Shown in pieces: positions 11,888-23,698 of a DNA stretch of 64,000 bases. Origin of the DNA: Sepioteuthis lessoniana (lineage: Eukaryota; Mollusca; Cephalopoda; Myopsida; Loliginidae); assembly GCA_963585895.1 (NCBI GenBank), contig OY757904.1, positions 70,661,567 through 70,725,566 on the forward strand, given 5' to 3'. Under the pieces are notes generated by a model. That model saw only the letters and a list, made by a program, of their open reading frames with translations. It had not been told where the DNA came from and did not search any database. The first letter of the stretch is position 1. Each line of letters begins with the position of its first letter. Position numbers and translations under genes: made by a program.

Positions 11888-13159
11888 TAATGGTTATAAT
11901 TTCATGGTTTTATTGTTTTTAGTTTGTTTTCTTTTATTTGTGAAGTATTTCTGAAATGTTCAGTGTACTTAAAACTGAGTACATGCAAAGTGTTTTCGGC
12001 CTCTTCTTAAAAGAATATGCAGCAAGCGTTTCTACTTGAAGACATCTACAATACATTTTTTCGAATAGAGGTTGCTGGTATTTATCACCTAAAAAGATAT
12101 ATAATGCTGAAAATGATGTCCTAGATTTATGGCACAGAAAGGAATATGAATCATGTAAACATTATTTTAAAATATTTTGCAAGATATACTGGAACTTCAT
12201 TTTTGCAATGAAATATAAAATACGCCAACGTTTCCTCTAATACAGAAGCATTGACTTTGATAATTTAGGAAATAACACGCTCACTTGTAAAAAGGTTTCT
12301 ATTATTCAAAAATAAATTTGAATATATCAACGTATACGAAATTGTAGAAAAATGCCTTATATTTATACAGTACCTCAATTTATAAACTTATATTAATGAT
12401 GATTTTTTTGAGGCAGACGTTATCGCCGATAAATAAGTACACCCTAAAGGATTTTAATCTTTATAATCAAAACGCATATCATTTTGTATTATTTAATACC
12501 AAATTAAACAACATTGTCACTGTAAGTAAGATGTGTACTTATTTGTACATTCCTACATATTGATATTTTTTATGACAATGTTAAAGTAGCCTCGAGTTTG
12601 ATAAAAAAATTATACATCATTTTATAGTTTTCATTCTATAATTTATTACTGAAAATGAGAAATAGTCAATTTCGTTTGAGAAAAGAATGATCATTTTTTA
12701 AAAAATGTCTGAGAAGAACTTACAATTAAGAAATAATGCACCGTAGCATAATGATTTATAATATGGAGTCGCAATGCTGGAGTGTTTTGTAATAAATTAT
12801 ATCAAATCACATATCTTTGATTGTATAATTTTCGACTAAAAATTTGAATAAATCTGATGAATTTATTTTAAAAGTCGTGTATTTATTTTTTACTTTAGCA
12901 AATTCATGACATGCCCATGAATATAAATAATGCTGTTTTTAGATTCTATTTTCTCATAGTCTACATATAACATTTGACTATATTCATTCCATCATGATAT
13001 ATATTTAAATCTTAAACCATGAAATAAAGACTTGATAAAATATCAATATTTGACAAGATAATTAACCACAGACAAGTCTGATGTCAACAAACTAATTTTA
13101 CAATCAACAAAATACTCGGTGATAATTATGGAATTTATAAAATCATATGGTTGATTAGT
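11888..13159. other. Very AT-rich DNA, no gene seen
   Basis: About 1.3 kb of AT-rich sequence. Inspected on both strands for RT, transposase and tRNA-like boxes without success. Confidence 0.55.
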
Positions 13160-13204
13160 TGTTTCGGTTTTATGTTATATCAACCTTCATACGTTATTTA
13201 ATGC
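13160..13204 (-). repeat. Isolated copy of the shared SINE-B/F 3' tail
   Basis: On the minus strand it reads GCATTAAATAACGTATGAAG and then GGTTGATATAACATAAAACC. This matches the tail found after SINE-B and family F copies, but no body of either could be read next to it. Confidence 0.7.
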
Positions 13205-13239
13205 GAAAATCTCTTTTAATATATACATATATATACATA

Positions 13240-13577
13240 TTCATCCACAGACAGATCTGTTTCGTTCTATCAGAACTCATCAGTGTGGCTAGACAGTAGC
13301 TACCCATAGCTGGGATCGAAACCCGGTTTGACTCAAACGCCAAGTCGAAGCCTCTAACCATTCAGCCACGAGCAGCTATTAGCTGCGAAGTAAATTTTAA
13401 ACGGTTATGAATCACAATCAATATTGTTTACATACATCCGTTCAACGGCTGCCGAGACCTCAATTCAAATACGAAGAGGTTTGCAATGAACGCTAATGGC
13501 AACACGATTACTTCTTCGCCAGAGAACTCAACCCTAAGGGGGTAGGGGAGTATATATATATATATATATATATATAT
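13240..13577 (-). mobile_element. SINE-D copy flanked by (TA)n
   Basis: Minus strand: a 5' leader, then a good tRNA-like region. Its A box TGGCTGAATGGTTA is opposite 13355-13368 and its B box GGTTTCGATCCC is opposite 13312-13323. The conserved 3' end reads GAAACAGATCTGTCTGTGGATGA. An interrupted TA-rich run lies beyond the 3' end at 13216-13240. A clean TA run at 13551-13577 lies at the 5' end. Confidence 0.85.
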
Positions 13578-14339
13578 GTTTAACCAAACTTTCTAAATTA
13601 ATAGTTTGTAGATAACGTTTCCGATATGCAGGATTTCATCTGTTTGCACAGGATTAAATGATTTCAGTTCATCATATCTTTTGATAGAAACCAGTCTCCT
13701 TCAAGAAGGATAGAACGTCTTCCATTTTGACATTCTCAAACAGATCTCTCAAACAATTCACTTTGAAAATTCGCTTTCTGAAGAGAGCGAATACTTTACA
13801 TTGTATTAAAACGCATTAAGGCATTTGACTTGTCAAACAATGTGGTTGTTGTTCCTGTTTCAGTATGAAAGAGGTAGCGAGCCTTGTATACCCAATGATC
13901 TCTTCTTTACGTTTTGAAAGGCTCGTCTTCATTCTCCCAAAGTTAACTGTATCTGAAAGAGTTTATTGTGGACGTTATTATTCCAGCGTTGTTGTTTTTT
14001 TTGTGTGGAGTTTATTGATGTTGGGTTTCTGGTCATTATATGCAATCCTGAAATTATGAAATCCATAAAATTATCAGAGAAACAATAAGAAATATAATTT
14101 GAATGTTGTGGTGAATCACTTGATTCTTCAACATTAAACACATGATTGGTTTCCTAAAATAATACAATCTTGTGACACTATATTTGTCAAAATTTAACAA
14201 CTATTGTGAGTAAACACTTTTGCTATATTTGGTACGTTCAAGTTCACTGTTCGCATATCACGTAAAGAAAGCAGTTCACACCATAAAAGCTACCTGGTGT
14301 AGTTAGTCCTATCGTGCTAATCAGTTTACTGACACGTTG
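13578..14339. other. AT-rich DNA, nothing recognised
   Basis: No repeat family relative was found and only short open frames occur. Confidence 0.5.
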
Positions 14340-14725
14340 AGCATTGTTTCACTCCTTGTATGATTTGAATGCTGCACAGATCAATTTACAATGAAGCCTT
14401 ATTCGGGTCGGAAATGGGTCCAAATGCCACTGAAGCAACAAAAATATTCGTTGTATAAAAGGTGAAGATGGAACTAATCACAGCGCTGTAAATAGATAGT
14501 TTAAGAAATTTCGTTTGAGTTTGCAAGAAGCTCGACGATCAGGTATGGTTGTGTACACCAAAACCTGTGGATTCCAAAGCCAAATTTTAAACCATTGATG
14601 GAAATCCAGGGTGTAGCAATTTACGAATATCAGGCTAACTGCATCTAATCTAGTTCCTCGGCAAAACTATCGGGAGCTGCCGAATTGTAATTAATTTTAC
14701 AAAAATATTGCAAAATACCTTTTAC
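14340..14725 (+). mobile_element. Mariner transposase N-terminal relic
   Basis: Across frameshifts and stops the plus strand reads in order NATEATK, IKGEDGTNHSAVNR, FKKFR, KKLDDQ, PKPVDSKA, IDGNPGCSN, RISG and GKTIGSCRIV. That is the N-terminal helix-turn-helix DNA-binding half of a mariner-type transposase, which binds the terminal inverted repeats. The catalytic half with the DDD/E residues is absent downstream, and no terminal repeat was confirmed. At least three stops make it a pseudogene. It differs in subfamily from the copy at 55.9 kb. Confidence 0.8.
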
Positions 14726-14997
14726 TCACCCGATAAGTTTTTTTATAATTTGTCCAAAATTGAATTGATACCATATCTTCTTCTTTTAAAAATATATCTG
14801 AATCCCTGTTTGTTTTCCCAGTTTTCTTTCAATTGACGAAACAGAAACTTCCACGGATTTGGTGATAAGCAAATTGTGAAAACATTAATGACCCTCTCAT
14901 CACACTTAATTCATTGTGTATATGAAATCTTTTTCACTATGTTCGGAGTGATTCCTGTCAGTCATTACGGAAATAATTTCTGTCAATTCCATAGCAT

Positions 14998-14998
14998 T

Positions 14999-15049
<51 letters not shown>
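14998..15049. repeat. (CT)n-(TA)n compound microsatellite
   Basis: CT run to 15018, then TA run. A SINE-B copy lies less than 100 bp downstream. Confidence 0.9.
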
Positions 15050-15053
<4 letters not shown>

Positions 15054-15119
15054 GACTGCTTTACTAATGTTTATACATATTGTAGGCAACCGTATGAAAT
15101 TACCGAGAGTATTCAACCT

Positions 15120-15305
15120 AATGATGAAGGTGATTTGCCGTTGCGAAATGGCAGTTGTGTTGGACTGTGACATCATAATCAACAAAGACGAACTCCAGTC
15201 ACGTTATTACGTTCACTGTCGCAGTAATTTCATTGAAAAGGATATAAACACTCTAATCTCTCAATTATGGGTGCAATTGTTCTTCAACCAGGAAGTCTTT
15301 AGCGT
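15120..15305 (+). mobile_element. Diverged SINE-B fragment
   Basis: The middle matches SINE-B at ACGAACTCCAGTCACGTTAT, ACGTTCACT and a degenerate ATAAACACTCTAATCTC stretch. The head and 3' tail are not clear. It directly precedes SINE-A. Confidence 0.6.
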
Positions 15306-15316
15306 TAAATATTACA

Positions 15317-15600
15317 CGACGGTTAGCGGTTAGAGTGTTCGCCAATGGCCCGGGAGACCTGGGTTCAATCCCAGGTCGAGTCATACCAAAGACTTTAAAA
15401 ATGGAACTTGATACCACCTTGCTTAACACTCAGCATTATAAGGTACGGTTCAAGGGTAAAGTGGAGCAATCCAGGGAATGGAGTAGCGCCCTCCCCTACA
15501 CCTTGGTGTAGTAGCTATCGAAAAGGGAGCCTTCGGGTCACCCTCGACTATGGTCGCTAACTAACTAATATTCCATTAAACAACAAACAAACTGAACTAC
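15317..15600 (+). mobile_element. SINE-A copy, best preserved
   Basis: The tRNA-like head has A-box TTAGCGGTTAGAGTG at about 15322-15336 and B-box GGTTCAATCCC at 15362-15372, so an internal RNA polymerase III promoter is visible. The body is intact and ends CTTCGGGTCACCCTCGAC, then GTCGCTAACTAACTAA and a CCATTAAAC tail. The tail resembles the end of the tail used by SINE-B and family F. Confidence 0.88.
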
Positions 15601-16459
15601 ACAATACAGCAACAGATTTTGGTTGATGATGAGAATAACTAAATTATAAATGAAGTCTAAATATGTCAATTTCCAATCAATAATACTTTCAGAGTTTTCG
15701 AAAACGTTTAAAATGCACCGATATTGAAGTCGCATAATATGAACCCTACCAGTCATTACCTCTATTTCTATTTCCATTTCTTTAAGATGATTTTTGGGAC
15801 AATCTAAAACGTTCCAGAATACGTCGCAGTAAATTTCACTAAAGCTTTTATGCGTGTTATTAACTTCCAAAACTAAGTTATTGAGATAGTGGAAAATTAT
15901 TTGCTTGAATCTTTTGAAATAACACTCTCATCCTTTCCTGTCACAGCTTATTAGAGAGCAAAACTTGGCCTGCATCTAATACTCACTACGTTTTCCAGAT
16001 GCATGATTTTCTCGATATGCCAGGATAAAATAGTGTCAAAAATGGGAGAATCATAATAAAATTTAAATACTGTAAATATTCCTTTAAGTTAGCTAGTATA
16101 TTCCCAAAAGACGTTTGTTCGAATAGATTAAATAGATAACTGACAGTTGTGTCAATCAGTGTTGGAGCACTTGGAACAACTCTGAAAACATTTATAAAAA
16201 AACCCAAAAGAACTGGAAATGTGAAGACAGATCAATATTCTCCTGACAATATCGGTGTAAATAGAATATGATAGATTATCCTAAAGTTTTGTGGAAACTT
16301 GCAGTCACTTGATCTTCAGAATTAATTACCAGCTAATATTGGTGGGATTATAAGCAATAATCCGGAACGACTTGTGCTTGAAAGAACTGAAAATCAATAG
16401 AATAAAGGAAGCCACATAATTGATAGCACATCGCAAATCATTCAAAATAGTTCATGATT
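15601..16459. other. AT-rich DNA, nothing recognised
   Basis: A 101-residue minus-strand frame (15565-15870) overlaps the SINE-A end and has no recognised motif. No repeat relative was found in the rest. Confidence 0.5.
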
Positions 16460-16462
16460 TCA

Positions 16463-16702
16463 CCCAACTTCTTTAACCTGAACTGAATGCAAATCAGGGT
16501 CAACTTTATTAAGTGTTGTGAATTTATTTTCCTCTGCTGAACCAATTTCCATGCGAAGGTTAAAGAGCCCAGTCTGCCTTTTTATGTACCCATTGATGGA
16601 CGCACAATATTTGGTTCCCTTCCTTTTATGATGATATTTGCGTTCTTTAAAATACAAGTACAAATCGTCCACCATTTGAACTCTCGTCGCCGAATATGTT
16701 TT
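16463..16702 (-). CDS. Weak candidate coding exon
   Basis: The minus strand stays open for roughly 90 codons with composition unlike the low-complexity frames around it. It reads YSATRVQMVDDLYLYFKERK near the start, then a Lys/Arg/His-rich stretch, and ends HSVQVKEVG before a stop. A pyrimidine tract followed by an AG is upstream and a GGTGAAA that could serve as a donor is at the stop, so it could be one internal exon. I do not recognise the protein family. Base composition is a little more GC-rich than the neighbourhood. It could equally be a chance frame or a transposon remnant. Confidence 0.2.
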
Positions 16703-16964
16703 AACGAAAAAAACAATTAAGCCAGAAGCGCCGTTGGTTTAAAGTATTGAAGACATAACTCGAGCATGATATATGCTTTATTATATTTTAATATCAATTC
16801 ATGAATTTAAAACTTAATACAATAGAATGGTAAGTGTCCATAATACCTTTTACTTATTTTACAATAAATAGGTTTTTGTAAAATTTTGAGAAGTATTATC
16901 TTCTGAGAAATAACCACACATTTTTTCTTCATATCTTTATCTTTAAAAAAAAAAAAAAGGTTAC

Positions 16965-17390
16965 CCCGTCGGCTGAGGCTGTAGAATACACCGTCTGCAT
17001 CTCTTTAGAAAGATAACACCCTCCACGTAACGAGTGTCCAGTATATGACACAAAACAATCTGAGGGTGAGGTTCTAGCAATGTAGGAGCTATGGGAATGT
17101 GAAGCGCTCCTTCATTGCGATCGCTCGAAGTTCCACTCTGGCCCGGACAGGTTGCACCTGATAAGGTCCTATGGGTCAAATAGAACTAAACTCTGTACTG
17201 ATGCTAAACTGAATTGTTTGAAATTGAACTGTTTTTGACATTCAACTGTGTGTAATCTATATTCATGCTAAACTGAATTGATTGAAATAGAATTGATTAT
17301 TTGTATAAAAATAGATTTGGCATTTAATAACCTACAAAGGTTGATATGCCATAAACCCAAACCAACCAACCAATAAATAAACAAACAAAC
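16965..17390 (+). mobile_element. Family F element, short-repeat form
   Basis: The head starts GGCTGTAGAATACACCG and continues to TATGGGTCAAATAGAACT, parallel to the heads at 24055 and 29695. Only short degenerate internal repeats (about 17195-17310, TAAACTGAATTG words) separate it from the 3' tail AACCTACAAAGGTTGATATG, which ends in an (AACC)n/(AAAC)n run. No tRNA boxes or coding frame were seen. Confidence 0.75.
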
Positions 17391-18074
17391 CAATCAAAAA
17401 AGGACTCTGAAATAAGAAAATGACAGTATTAAATGGCTGAATGATAAAACATTCAACATAAAGCTGTTGACAACACAATCATTTAATTATATGGGATATT
17501 CTTAAAAAAATTATTTAATTTCAAAATTGAATAACTTGAGCAATTCCCAATTTTCCACGTTTAATGTTTTATTTTTATTTTTTCAGTTATAGAAATGACA
17601 TTTACTAGAAAGGAAAAGGTGAGTAAACATTAAATACATAGTTTGAAATTGGTTCTACTTTTACTGTCACATTGGTTGATCGAGAATTACAAAAATGTCA
17701 ATTCTTCTGAACCATTCAAACATCTTAAATGATTATAATTTTTTTACATACCATGAATAATGAAAGGTAACATAGTGTGTTTCATATAGCTCAACTGTGG
17801 TTATACAACTTAGTCAGATCACAAAAAAAAACAGAAAATATCTAAAATCAATTACATTTAAGAATGTGTCCATATAAGACGACGTATAAGTTGATTATTA
17901 AACGAAATGGTACTTCTTGATTAGTCAGATATCAACACATAACACAAAGAGCAACCGATATCGTGCATAAAATTTGACCATTCACAGGCATATTTTCAAA
18001 GCTGCCAACGTTTTTCAAATTCTTGGACAGTAAAGGACTGCTAAACAAAGACTAAAAATTTTGGTTTGAATTAT
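17391..18074. other. AT-rich DNA, nothing recognised
   Basis: No open frame or repeat relative seen. Confidence 0.5.
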
Positions 18075-18685
18075 CATCATCATCATGTCATGCCGCAGGC
18101 ACGGATGTCCAATGCCCTCTCTCGCCACTTCTCCCTATCGTTCATTGCCTCTGGCAGGTCTCCAGGGCCACATCCCGTATCCTCACATAGCTGCTGGATG
18201 TATGTTCGAGCTGGTCGTCCGGTTTTTGCCTGGCCATATGTGGGGGTCCATAGGAGTATATCACTTATGAGATCGTCCCTGCTTATCCAGCAATAACCTG
18301 CATGTCTGGTTCGTCTAACTTGGATAGTTTTCGTGATGGGGGGCGGGTGGCCGTATAGTTGGTGCCTTGTGTGGTGTTGCCGCCAGGACTTGTTCAATAT
18401 TGCTCGCAACATTTTTGTGTAATTACCGTCTAGCTTCTTCGCCAGCAATTTAGCTTGCGTCCAAGTTGTGCATCCACCGCTACTTTGAAGAAACTGCGTT
18501 TCATTTCATCAGTCAGGTCTGATTTCCATATGATCGATAGCCAATTGATAGCTGTCCATGCCTTCGTTAGCCGCGTGTCGATGTCTTTTTCGGTTGATGA
18601 GACTCTGCTTCCTAGGTAGGTGAATTTATCTACTAGTTTAAGAGGGGTTCCATCTAGCGTGGTGCCAGTTTGAATCACTCATCCA
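18075..18685 (-). mobile_element. LINE-2x 3' coding end, frameshifted
   Basis: Minus strand: KLVDKFTYLGSRVSS, the conserved block after the RT palm, then AWTAINWLSIIWKSDLTDEM and FFKVAV. A small deletion and frameshift near 18475 follow, then GCTTW and KKLDGNYTKMLRAILNKSW, IQVRRTRHAGYCW, GRPARTYIQQLCEDTGCGP and EKWRERALDIRA. It ends in an (ATG)n tail at 18074-18086. This RTE-like C-terminus lies downstream of the catalytic YxDD box, which is not included. It is the longest LINE-2x copy and the reference for the six others. Confidence 0.9.
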
Positions 18686-18789
18686 AAAAGTAAGGAAGAG
18701 GTATTCACATATTATATAATTAGGTGATACCAAATCATATATATTAAAATATATTTAGATAAAAAGTCGTCAATTATCATTATCATTTC

Positions 18790-19165
18790 TACTCTACGCG
18801 AATTTTTTTAAACGAATGTAACCGGTGCTTTTTTTAGCGGCTCAAATCTCGTCAGGCCTGAAGAACTCGTCAAATTATTCTAGGTGATTTTAACAATGCT
18901 GTCGTCTAGATGATCATTATTAAGCCTCTGTTTATCAGTTTCCCCACTGTCTAATGCAGGTCTTTCGGAACCGTTCCCAGGGTGCCAACTACAAATCGTA
19001 TTACATTCATATTCCACAGATTTTCGGCTCTTTGGCAATATCCATGTATTTATCTGTCTTTTCTTTTTTTCTTTCAGTCTCTTGCCTGCTAGAATGAAAA
19101 AAAAACCACGAGTTATTGTGTTCTTCTGTCCCAGATGAGGGATCCGATGGTATTTAAAAATCACA
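18790..19165 (-). mobile_element. LINE-1x 3'-end fragment
   Basis: On the minus strand RLKEKKK, then after a frame change LWNMNVIRFVVGTLGTVPKDL (split: LWNMNV near 19010, VVGTLGTVPKDL near 18980). This matches the C-terminal block LWNMKVT...GALGTV of LINE-1x relatives. The 3' end runs into a degenerate (AATGAT)n tail near 18775-18795. Only the last part of the ORF and the 3' region are present. Confidence 0.75.
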
Positions 19166-19200
19166 GATAATTATAGAGACCTCATTTTCTATAAAATATA

Positions 19201-19322
19201 TTGGTTTGTGCATACACCATTTGCCAGCATGGTCATGACCAGGTGTGAAAAAATTTTTCAGTAGAAATTGTACTAGAGATCAAAATTTGGTCATGCTGTC
19301 AAATTTTAAATGCACGAACCAA
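19201..19322. repeat. Imperfect inverted repeat
   Basis: Arms 19201-19235 and 19288-19322 pair at 27 of 35 positions around a 52-base loop. TTGGTTTGTGCAT at the left meets ATGCACGAACCAA at the right. It could be a small foldback element or a transcribed hairpin. Confidence 0.65.
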
Positions 19323-22300
19323 AGTGTCTTTGAGATTAAAAAAAATTGATCCCCAAATGGTGACTAGAAGACCAAAACTAGTCCCCCATCTGTGTTCTAG
19401 CCAATCTCGATTGCTTAACTTCGGGTGATCGAACGAGATTCACTGTGTTCATTGTGATTTCACCGTAAGCAGCCAGCCGTTGTATCATTTTATAATTCTA
19501 TTTTTCCTAATGTGATATTATATTTGGTGTATTTTTTTTTTTTGCATTCTTGCGCCATTTGTTCTAAATACCATGAAAATGTTCTGCTTTAAAACAGAAT
19601 GTAAACTATGTAAATTCTTAATTTTAGTCATAAGGAACCGATATAATGCTGAAGAAACGTTAAATCTAGAATAAATCTAGCTGCTATGATTTTCAAAGTC
19701 AACATGTACAATACACAATATTTTCAACATAATTTTATCGTCCTAAATTAGTAGTGCGGGTATTATATCAGTGCCTGTTATATACACATAACTCTGATAT
19801 ATAATTTGAGAAATTGCTGTTGTGATTGATAAGACTTTACACTGATCTCAGTAACTAGGGATCGAAATCACGGCGGAGACGAAATTTTGAACGCTGATTT
19901 TTGTATCAGAAAAAAACACTTTCTTTAAACATACATAACGCATTTTTCACCAAAGTCCATCTTTTGAATTTGGCATCGGACTATACTGCATAAAAATGAG
20001 TAAATATTGAGTATTCTTTTGTTTTAAGAAATTTCGCCAAAATTCATAAACTGAAGCCTCTGTTTAAACATAATAAAAACAAACTAATATATTGTCTTCG
20101 GTAGCGTGCTTGCAATTATCAGTTTGTGTGCATACATTTCATCGCCAGACATTTCCCAAGCTACAAGTCTGAGCGTCTGGCCCTCGATGCGGACCCACAC
20201 AAAAGCCTTCAAATTTTGACGTGAATGGCGGGAAACTTTATACGCCAGTGCAGTTATTAAGTGCTGGTCGACCGTGTTGCGACAGTTATAGGACGATTGC
20301 TTACACAGTCCAACATCCGTGGAATTAGCCTGCCAAACTTGCGTTATTTTTACTGCTCTCCCTTTATTCTTTGTTTAACTTTTCGGCTGTTGAGAATTCA
20401 TCGTGTTGACAAACGCCGTACGCTCGACATTACTTTATGTCAGGCATGATTTATTGTTTATTAACGATTCAGGAATGAGCAAACTGTTCTTTACTTCTAA
20501 GTGGAGTGTAAAAGAGCCATCGTTATCAAGCTACAAAACAAACAAGAAAAGACCGTGTCAACAGTGGAAAAGATTAGGAGAATGTTTATATGTGATTTAC
20601 CAGGCTTGATTTTTTTAATAAAGGTGATAACCTGTTCTGATTTTAATACAGGTATTGATGGATTGATTTTAGTACCGTCTTAGTCAGTATAATGCAATTC
20701 TTTACATACTAGTTATGGAATCACGTTTATATTCATCTATATATTAAGTTGTTTCTGAAGATATTTTTTACACACGGTTCAATCAAATACAAAAACTTTG
20801 AAACATGTCGCATTTAACCATAGATGGAATCCACACAGGCACTTCAAGTCCGGAGCTGAGTGGTTTTGAGAGTAATCAAAAATATGTGGCGTTCTACACT
20901 ACTCTTATTTCAAGAATTGGTTCCTCTCCGTCATATGCAGTTTACTTTCCTACACCGGACATCTGATATATGAAGGAATTTGAGTTTTTATATCAATATA
21001 TAAGAAAAATAAACTATTTCCTACAAAGGAGATCAGAGTTCAGGAGTTTGGTTTCTTAGATTGAAAATATTTATATAGCTATTTCCTACTTTCAAGGTAG
21101 TAACGATAGCGTAACGCCTATCGTTGAAAAAATTGACCTTGTGTGGCATCTTGTCAGTTGTGGGCTACTGAGTTAAAAAGCCAGCATGTAAGGAAAAAAA
21201 ATAGTATATGTATGTATGTATATGTGTGCCTGTGTATGTGTGTGTGGGGGGGTCTGTGCATATTTACCCAATATATCCACCACATACAGGATGTGACACA
21301 AGTTCAATTTTAAGTGAAGTTCCTCTGGTTTGGTTTCAGAGATCTCCCAGAGTAGTAGCCTAACCAAGGCAAAATAACTTAATCCGCCCAATTCTTTAAA
21401 GATAGTTGAGAGAAGCACAGTATTAATCTACCAGTCATTCTTTTTTCTATTCTAGTTTCCATCTCTTTGAAAGAAATTTTAGGATCATCAAAAGCGCTCT
21501 AGCGTCTTTACAGCAAAGTAAAACCCAAATAGCCTCATCCAGGATGAGAACCCATGTTGTCGATCCCGTTCCTCAGAAAAAAAACATTACGCTGAACACA
21601 TTTCAAGAGAGAAGCAATTATTATAATCTATTGAGATTACGTTTTGACATACTACCTTTTAAAACTATTTCTATGATAGGTTTTTTTTTAACGTATTACA
21701 GGTTTAAATTGCTCCCAGACACGTGCATGTTCATTAAGTGAATGAAAAATATAAGAATTGACATGATTAGTATACGTTAAAAGGATATAAAACAGGTATA
21801 ATGTTTAATGGCTGAAGCTTTATATTCAACGAATGCCATTGTTATATTTCAATCGTTTGATGTGAACGCGGTCGATACAACTCGACAATATTGTCGGACT
21901 CATAGCCGCCTATTCATCCGGCATAGTCCTAATAATGATAATGAAGAGAAACAAAATGGCGACTACTATTGAAAGGATGAACATATTTTTCTTCCCCGTG
22001 GAAAAATCCCTTCATCCTAAATTTAGGATTTAATGCTTTGTGGAGTATATATACTTGAGATCGGCCGGATGTTTGCCTTCTTACTTGCGAAATATCGGAG
22101 CCCTGACGCCATTTTACGTACTCCAAAACGAAGAGATCAGCGTATTCCTAAGGCAAAAATTGTCCTGGACGAATGGCTACATACTGGGTCTGTAGTATTA
22201 TGAAATAGTAGCGGAATGAAAATAGATGAAATTACGTGCTTGGAACTGGTACTTGATTTTTGCTAGCGGAACAACTGACGCCATTTCTTGTACCTGAAGG

Positions 22301-22587
22301 AAAAAAATACTCATGCAAAGACGAGTTCGCAGTTTAAACAATAAATTGCCCATTTACTATTCATGAAAGTATGTAGATAATCAATTCTATTTTTAAAGTA
22401 AACGTAGCCGTTGTGGCCTCTCTTCTCCAACATTATTTTTCTTGTTATATGCTATTTTACAATATGAATCGTGATAGATGATTAAAGAAAAAATAAACAA
22501 GCATATATACTTGTTTTTTGAGGTATCGGGATCTGAACAGTATCTTTCAAATGTTAACTTATTTCGGCATAACTATCTATATTTGAA
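19323..22587. other. Long stretch without a recognised gene or repeat
   Basis: About 3.2 kb. The 20.13-20.45 kb part is more GC-rich than average and has two short overlapping plus-strand frames without recognisable motifs. A short TG-rich stretch lies at 21200-21250. Nothing else could be named. Confidence 0.5.
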
Positions 22588-22609
22588 ATAATAATAAAAT
22601 AATAATAAT

Positions 22610-22667
<58 letters not shown>

Positions 22668-22710
22668 ATATATATAAATGTGTGTGTCTGTGTGTGTATG
22701 TGTGTGTGTG
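22588..22710. repeat. (AAT)n-(TA)n-(TG)n compound microsatellite
   Basis: Three successive simple repeats: AAT-type to about 22613, TA to 22676 with TATG interruptions, then TG. Confidence 0.9.
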
Positions 22711-22795
22711 ATTATTTTTTGATTGAAGTGATATCATATATATGTGGATCATTTTAAAATTTAACATTTTGCATTTTTTCTTTTCTATCCTTTTT

Positions 22796-22834
22796 TCTCT
22801 CTCTCTCTCTCTCCCTCTCTCTCTCCCTCTCTTT
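22796..22834. repeat. (CT)n microsatellite
   Basis: CT run with a few CCC interruptions. Confidence 0.85.
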
Positions 22835-22880
22835 CTGTAGCTGTTTTCCTGATTTCGAGCCCTCTTCTTATCAATCTATC

Positions 22881-22886
22881 CACACT

Positions 22887-22954
<68 letters not shown>
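22881..22954. repeat. (CA)n-(TA)n at the 3' end of a SINE-A
   Basis: CA run to 22912 and TA run to 22954, ending about 20 bp from the 3' end of the minus-strand SINE-A that follows. Confidence 0.9.
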
Positions 22955-22958
<4 letters not shown>

Positions 22959-22975
22959 AAAAAATTGTTATCAGA

Positions 22976-23168
22976 CCGTAGTCAAGAGCTACAATACCGA
23001 TGTGTAGGGGAGAGCACTGATCATTTCAATGGATTGTTCACTTTACCCTTGAACCGTACATTATAATGCTGAATGTTAATTAAAGCGGTATTAAGTACCA
23101 TTTTTGAGTCTTTAGTATGACTCGACCTAGGAGTGAACCCAGTCTCCCAGGCCTTTGGCGAACACTAC
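22976..23168 (-). mobile_element. SINE-A copy with internal deletion
   Basis: On the minus strand the head (B-box relative GGGTTCACTCC) and the GAGTCATACTAAAGACTC block are present. The CCTTCGGGTCACC part near the 3' end has been deleted. Confidence 0.75.
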
Positions 23169-23222
23169 AGAGAGAGAAAGAGAGAAAAGGAGAGACAAAG
23201 AGAGAGACAAAGAGAGTGATAC
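23168..23222. repeat. Imperfect (GA)n tract
   Basis: GA-rich run with AA and CA interruptions, directly at the 5' (head) side of the SINE-A. Confidence 0.75.
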
Positions 23223-23319
23223 CAAGAGAAATGGAGGAAGACTAAGGAAGAGATAAAAAGAGACAGAGGCAATGACATTTTAGTCTTGAACATTTGAATA
23301 ATGCAAAGCTCTTCGAAAA

Positions 23320-23551
23320 ATTGAGCTTTCTGGTAGCCGATAAGGTATAAAAATGTAAACAAATGGACGCTGCTGCTGCTACATAAATACCTTAAAAATT
23401 CCCTTAGCCAAAGTGGTACTCTTATTCTCCGAGCTGTCTGAGACTTAGTCTAACGTAAAGTTGGATGGGTTTCGATCCCAGCTTCGAGCGTCCTACGTGT
23501 CTAGCCACACTGAAGAGTTCTGATAGAAAGAAGCAGTCTGTCTGTGGGTGA
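23320..23551 (+). mobile_element. SINE-D copy
   Basis: The B box GGTTTCGATCCC is near 23469-23480. The 3' end GTGTCTAGCCACACTGAAGAG, written here as two parts, leads to CAGTCTGTCTGTGGGTGAC and stops exactly where the TA run starts at 23552. The A-box region is degenerate. Confidence 0.8.
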
Positions 23552-23552
23552 C

Positions 23553-23587
<35 letters not shown>

Positions 23588-23602
23588 ATATATATATATA
23601 TA

Positions 23603-23663
<61 letters not shown>
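23552..23663. repeat. (TA)n-(TG)n at a SINE-D 3' end
   Basis: TA run with TATG interruptions to 23609, then a TG run. It begins at the last base of the SINE-D. Confidence 0.9.
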
Positions 23664-23664
<1 letters not shown>

Positions 23665-23697
23665 GCATATCTCTCCCTTTCCAGCACAAAAAAAACC

Positions 23698-23698
<1 letters not shown>

